Of a stretch of DNA of 7,502 nucleotides, positions 5,210-7,502 are shown one piece after another (position 1 is the first letter of the stretch; every line of letters begins with the position of its first letter). The notes under the pieces were generated by a model. It was given only the letters and a program-made list of their open reading frames with translations, was not told the origin of the DNA and searched no databases. The position numbers were made by a program, and so were the translations under genes. The stretch comes from Hyphomicrobiales bacterium (GTDB taxonomy: Bacteria > Pseudomonadota > Alphaproteobacteria > Rhizobiales > Beijerinckiaceae). Location of the stretch: contig JAQGKN010000397.1 of the NCBI GenBank assembly GCA_028290085.1, positions 1 through 7,502 of the forward strand, read 5' to 3'.

Positions 5210-6435
5210 GTGGAGGGTCCGTTCTTGTTTGATTTCATCATGCCGCCGTCGCGTGCGGCGCCTGTTGTGAAGAGGGCCGTCATTTCGCTTTCAGTCAGCC
5301 CCGCCTCATGTAGGATGTCGCGGCTGTGCTCGCCAAATTTTGGCTGCATGCGGCCTATCGCGATTTTTGTTTCGCTGAAGCGGAGCGGCAGCTGCGTCAT
5401 CACGATCTCGCCTTCGGTCGGATGCTGCGCCTTCTGGAAGAGACCCACATCCGCCAGATGCGGATCGTCGAAAACCTCGTCAAGCGTCGCGATCCGCGCG
5501 CTCGGGATGTCGAGTTTTTCGAGGGTTTGCAGCCATTCTTTGGTCGTGCGTCCGTGCAGCGATTCGCCGACAAGTCTATAAACCTCGTCGATGTTGCGGC
5601 TGCGGGCCGCGAGATTGCAAAAGCGCGGATCGTCGTTCAATTCGGGGCGTCCGATTTCGCGCCAGAACTTCTTCCATTGGGGGTCGGTGTAGGCGAGCAT
5701 GCAAATATAGCCGTCGCGGGTTCGATAGGGCTTGCGCCAGGGCGCCAGAAGACGCGAATAGCCGAGCGGCGCTTCGGGCGGGTCGAAGGTGCGGCCGTAA
5801 AGATGTTCGACGAAGACGAAGAACACCATGGTTTCCAGCATGGGCACTTCGACGAATTGACCCTTGCCGGTCCGCTCGCGGGCGAACAGCGCTGCGGTGA
5901 TCGCATTGGCGGCCGCCAGCGCGCAGGTCTTGTCCGCGATAATGAGCGGAACGTAGCGCGGTTCGCCGGTGACACCCGACATCAACGCCGCCACTCCCGA
6001 CTGCCCCTGGATGACGTCGTCATAGGCGGGCCGGCCAGCGTAGCGGCCTTCGCTGAGGTAGCCGTGGAGCCCGCCGTAGACGATCCTCGGATTGCGTGCG
6101 AGCACATTGGCTGGCGAAAAGCCAAGCGCCGCGATCTTGTCCGGCCGCATCGAATGAATGAACACGTCCGCGCCGTCGACGAGCTTCCAGAGCGCGTCTT
6201 TCGCCGCCTGTTGCTTGAGGTCGAGGACGACCGAACGCTTATTCCGGTTCAATCCCATGAATAGCGCAGCCATGTCAGGCGAACGCGCAGGGCCGGTGTA
6301 GCGGGTAGTATCGCCCTCGGGGCCTTCAACCTTGACGACATCCGCGCCGAGATCGCCGAGGATCTGCGTCGCCAGCGGGCCGAAGACCACGGACGTTAGA
6401 TCGACCACGCGAACGCCGGCTAGGGGCCCTGGCAT
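5206..6435 (-). CDS. Class III CoA-transferase (CaiB/BaiF family)
   Basis: 409 residues, the normal length. Transfers CoA from a donor thioester to a carboxylate, activating it for degradation; cytosolic, with members forming interlocked dimers. Start 6435 is supported by a purine-rich AGGAAGGG six bases upstream and by the family opening PLAGVRVVDLTSVVFGPLAT (4-23), followed by LGDLGADVVKVEGPEGD (26-42) and NRNKRSVVLDLK (63-74). PAYDDVIQGQSG (136-147) precedes IIADKTCAL, whose D168 aligns with the catalytic Asp169 of formyl-CoA transferase. RTGKGQFVEVPMLE (188-201) and the C-terminal GEHSRDIL (368-375) are also typical. The frame stays open upstream to 7047, but that is antisense to the SDR gene and not real. 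It is first gene of a unit with the MaoC-like gene, divergent from the BadH-like SDR. The acyl substrate is unknown. Confidence 0.95.
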   Translation of the reverse strand: MPGPLAGVRVVDLTSVVFGPLATQILGDLGADVVKVEGPEGDTTRYTGPARSPDMAALFMGLNRNKRSVVLDLKQQAAKDALWKLVDGADVFIHSMRPDKIAALGFSPANVLARNPRIVYGGLHGYLSEGRYAGRPAYDDVIQGQSGVAALMSGVTGEPRYVPLIIADKTCALAAANAITAALFARERTGKGQFVEVPMLETMVFFVFVEHLYGRTFDPPEAPLGYSRLLAPWRKPYRTRDGYICMLAYTDPQWKKFWREIGRPELNDDPRFCNLAARSRNIDEVYRLVGESLHGRTTKEWLQTLEKLDIPSARIATLDEVFDDPHLADVGLFQKAQHPTEGEIVMTQLPLRFSETKIAIGRMQPKFGEHSRDILHEAGLTESEMTALFTTGAARDGGMMKSNKNGPST

Positions 6436-6514
6436 CTTGTTCCCTTCCTCTCGCCGGGCGCGAGCGTCGCGGCTGCTCCGGTGCTTGGCGCGCAAGCTTG
6501 TCCTGCTTTGAGCT

Positions 6515-6543
6515 ACTGTCCAATTGTGCCGGAAGTCTGTCAA
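6515..6543 (-). promoter_or_regulatory. Candidate sigma-70-type promoter for the CoA-transferase/MaoC-like unit
   Basis: On the minus strand a perfect -35 TTGACA (plus 6538-6543) is followed after 17 bases by GACAGT (plus 6515-6520), a weak -10 that keeps the important A at position 2 and T at position 6. Transcription would start near 6508, giving a leader of roughly 70 bases before the ATG at 6435. The -35 is flanked by 6-base inverted arms GCCGGA (6528-6533) and TCCGGC (6556-6561), which could be a regulator site. Confidence 0.42.
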
Positions 6544-6678
6544 GGTATTTCCATATCCGGCTTGCTCGCGGTCACTTAGCATGCAAGATTGTGTCATAGC
6601 CTTGCCGGATTCTCCTCCCTGCCCAGTCAGCCGGGCGCGGCCGGGCGCCTTGTCGGGGACATCGGGTCGGTGGCGAAT

Positions 6679-7431
6679 ATGCTCGGATTGAATGAACGGA
6701 TCGTGGTCGTGACGGGCGGCGCAAGCGGCATCGGGCGCGCCGTCACACTGCGGCTCGCCCGCGAAGGATGCACGGTCGCGATTTTCGATCTCGACGAAGA
6801 GGGCGCCGAACGCACGAAGGAGATGTGCGAGACGAAGGCCGAGTCGGTCTTCGTCTACCGCGTCGACATCTCCGACTACGCGCAGGTCGAACGCGCGACG
6901 GCGGATTTCGAGGAGAAGGCCGGACCTGTCGCCTTTCTCGCTAATGTCGCGGGCTGGGATCTGGCGAAGCCCTTCCTCGACAGCGATGTCGAGCTCTGGC
7001 GCAAGATCATCGGAATCAATCTCTACGGTCCGCTGAATGTTCAGCATGTGATCGCCAAGGGCATGGTGCAGCGCAAATTCGGCCGCATCGTGAACGTCGC
7101 GTCGGACGCGGGCCGGGTTGGATCATCGGGAGAAGCGGTCTATTCGGCTTGCAAGGGCGGCATCGCATCCTTCTCGAAAACGCTTGCACGCGAGCTTGCG
7201 AAGAGCGGCGTGCAAGTGAATGTGGTCTGCCCCGGTCCGACCGACACGCCGCTCTTTCGGTCCTTCGCCGATCAGAAGCTTGCTGATGCACTCACACGAG
7301 CCATCCCGATGGGACGCCTCGGGCAGCCCGACGATTGCGCGGGCATGATCGCTTTTCTTCTGAGCGACGACGCAGGCTTCATCACCGGACAGACAATCAG
7401 CGTCTCGGGCGGCCTGACGATGCACGGCTGA
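6679..7431 (+). CDS. SDR family 3-hydroxyacyl-CoA dehydrogenase, BadH-like (2-hydroxycyclohexanecarboxyl-CoA dehydrogenase type)
   Basis: 250 residues, a classical SDR with every expected element: TGGASGIG at 12-19, acidic D37 after beta-2 (NAD preference), ANVAG in place of NNAG at 88-92, and the full tetrad N114, S142, Y155 and K159. Segments GWDLAKPF, VGSSGEAVYSACKGG, VVCPGPTDT and the end DDAGFITGQTISVSGGLTM match what I recall of BadH from Rhodopseudomonas palustris, which oxidises 2-hydroxycyclohexanecarboxyl-CoA to the 2-keto ester in alicyclic/aromatic acid degradation. Orthology is not proven: a different 3-hydroxyacyl-CoA could be the substrate. ATG 6679 gives the usual N-terminus but has only a poor ribosome site (GGTGG, 6669-6673); GTG 6670 is an alternative. 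A probable enoyl-CoA hydratase gene follows after 22 bases, and a CoA-transferase gene diverges upstream. Confidence 0.9.
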   Translation: MLGLNERIVVVTGGASGIGRAVTLRLAREGCTVAIFDLDEEGAERTKEMCETKAESVFVYRVDISDYAQVERATADFEEKAGPVAFLANVAGWDLAKPFLDSDVELWRKIIGINLYGPLNVQHVIAKGMVQRKFGRIVNVASDAGRVGSSGEAVYSACKGGIASFSKTLARELAKSGVQVNVVCPGPTDTPLFRSFADQKLADALTRAIPMGRLGQPDDCAGMIAFLLSDDAGFITGQTISVSGGLTMHG

Positions 7432-7453
7432 AAATTCCGATGAGGAGCAACAC

Positions 7454-7502
7454 GTGAACGCTGTCGACCCTTACGCCTCCTACACCAAGCTGCGCATCGA
7501 GC
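7454..7502 (+). CDS. Start of a probable enoyl-CoA hydratase/isomerase (3' end outside window)
   Basis: GTG at 7454 is preceded by AGGAG (7443-7447) at an ideal 6-base spacing, 22 bases after the SDR stop, and the frame is open to the window edge. The 16 visible residues read MNAVDPYASYTKLRIE. A short leader ending in a Y-x-x-L-R/K-I-E strand is the common opening of crotonase-fold enoyl-CoA hydratases, and the position after a hydroxyacyl-CoA dehydrogenase fits. The opening does not look like BadI, the usual ring-opening partner of BadH, as far as I recall it. The gene call rests on ribosome site and frame; the product assignment is tentative. Confidence 0.55.
   Translation, partial: MNAVDPYASYTKLRIE

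Noticed and set aside
4748..5581. Plus-strand open frame of 277 codons opposite the MaoC-like and CoA-transferase genes
   Set aside because: Shadow of two recognised minus-strand genes; no convincing domain in the translation.
5326..6264. Long plus-strand open frame (312 codons) inside the CoA-transferase region
   Set aside because: It lies wholly antisense to a well-recognised CaiB-family gene; its translation shows no family signature and is typical of a GC-rich shadow frame.
6436..7047. 204-codon upstream extension of the CoA-transferase frame on the minus strand
   Set aside because: It crosses the intergenic region and runs antisense to the intact BadH-like SDR; family length and a good ribosome site favour the start at 6435.
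1..7502. CRISPR arrays, tRNA/rRNA genes, insertion sequences, integrase genes, long repeats
   Set aside because: None seen; the window is filled by ordinary protein genes with short gaps and no terminal inverted repeats or transposase sequence.

Overview
The window is a GC-rich, gene-dense bacterial stretch. Strong G/C preference at third codon positions, 1-4 base gene overlaps, a tripartite-tricarboxylate (Bug/TctC) binding protein and a TrpX-type ABC binding protein together suggest an alphaproteobacterium of the Bradyrhizobium/Rhodopseudomonas/Xanthobacteraceae kind. This placement is inferred from gene content and protein style; no rRNA or other marker is present.

Layout, left to right. 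(1) Plus-strand operon 1-2095: the C-terminal part of an aldehyde dehydrogenase, a ModA-like solute-binding protein with no signal peptide, and a short-chain dehydrogenase/reductase (SDR) homologue that has lost most of its catalytic residues. These are joined by ATGA and TAATG overlaps and closed by an intrinsic terminator at 2106-2136. (2) Minus-strand pair 4065-2135: a secreted Bug/TctC-family binding protein followed by a TrpX-type (ABC_sub_bind) binding protein without a signal peptide. (3) A plus-strand MarR-family regulator at 4245-4736, divergent from pair 2, with an AT-rich patch and an inverted repeat (ATCAA-N4-TTGAT, 4108-4121) between them. (4) Minus-strand pair 6435-4739: a class III (CaiB/BaiF) CoA-transferase coupled by an ATGA overlap to a MaoC-like hotdog protein that lacks the usual catalytic Asp/His. 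(5) A divergent plus-strand unit from 6679: an intact SDR that closely resembles BadH (2-hydroxycyclohexanecarboxyl-CoA dehydrogenase), then the first codons of what looks like an enoyl-CoA hydratase, cut by the window end.

Taken together this looks like an accessory catabolic island for an organic acid. A carboxylate would be sensed or bound (three binding proteins from three families, MarR regulator), activated by CoA transfer (CaiB-like), and degraded by beta-oxidation-like steps (hydratase, 3-hydroxyacyl-CoA dehydrogenase), with an aldehyde dehydrogenase acting on an aldehyde precursor. The substrate cannot be read from the sequence; the BadH resemblance points to an alicyclic or aromatic-derived acyl-CoA.

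The most unusual points are two enzyme-fold proteins with erased active sites (SDR 1310-2095 and MaoC-like 4739-5209), and two binding proteins without export signals in a locus that shows no permease. No tRNA, rRNA, CRISPR array, insertion sequence or other mobile element was seen. No gene-free stretch exceeds 300 bases; the two longest are 4066-4244 and 6436-6678.
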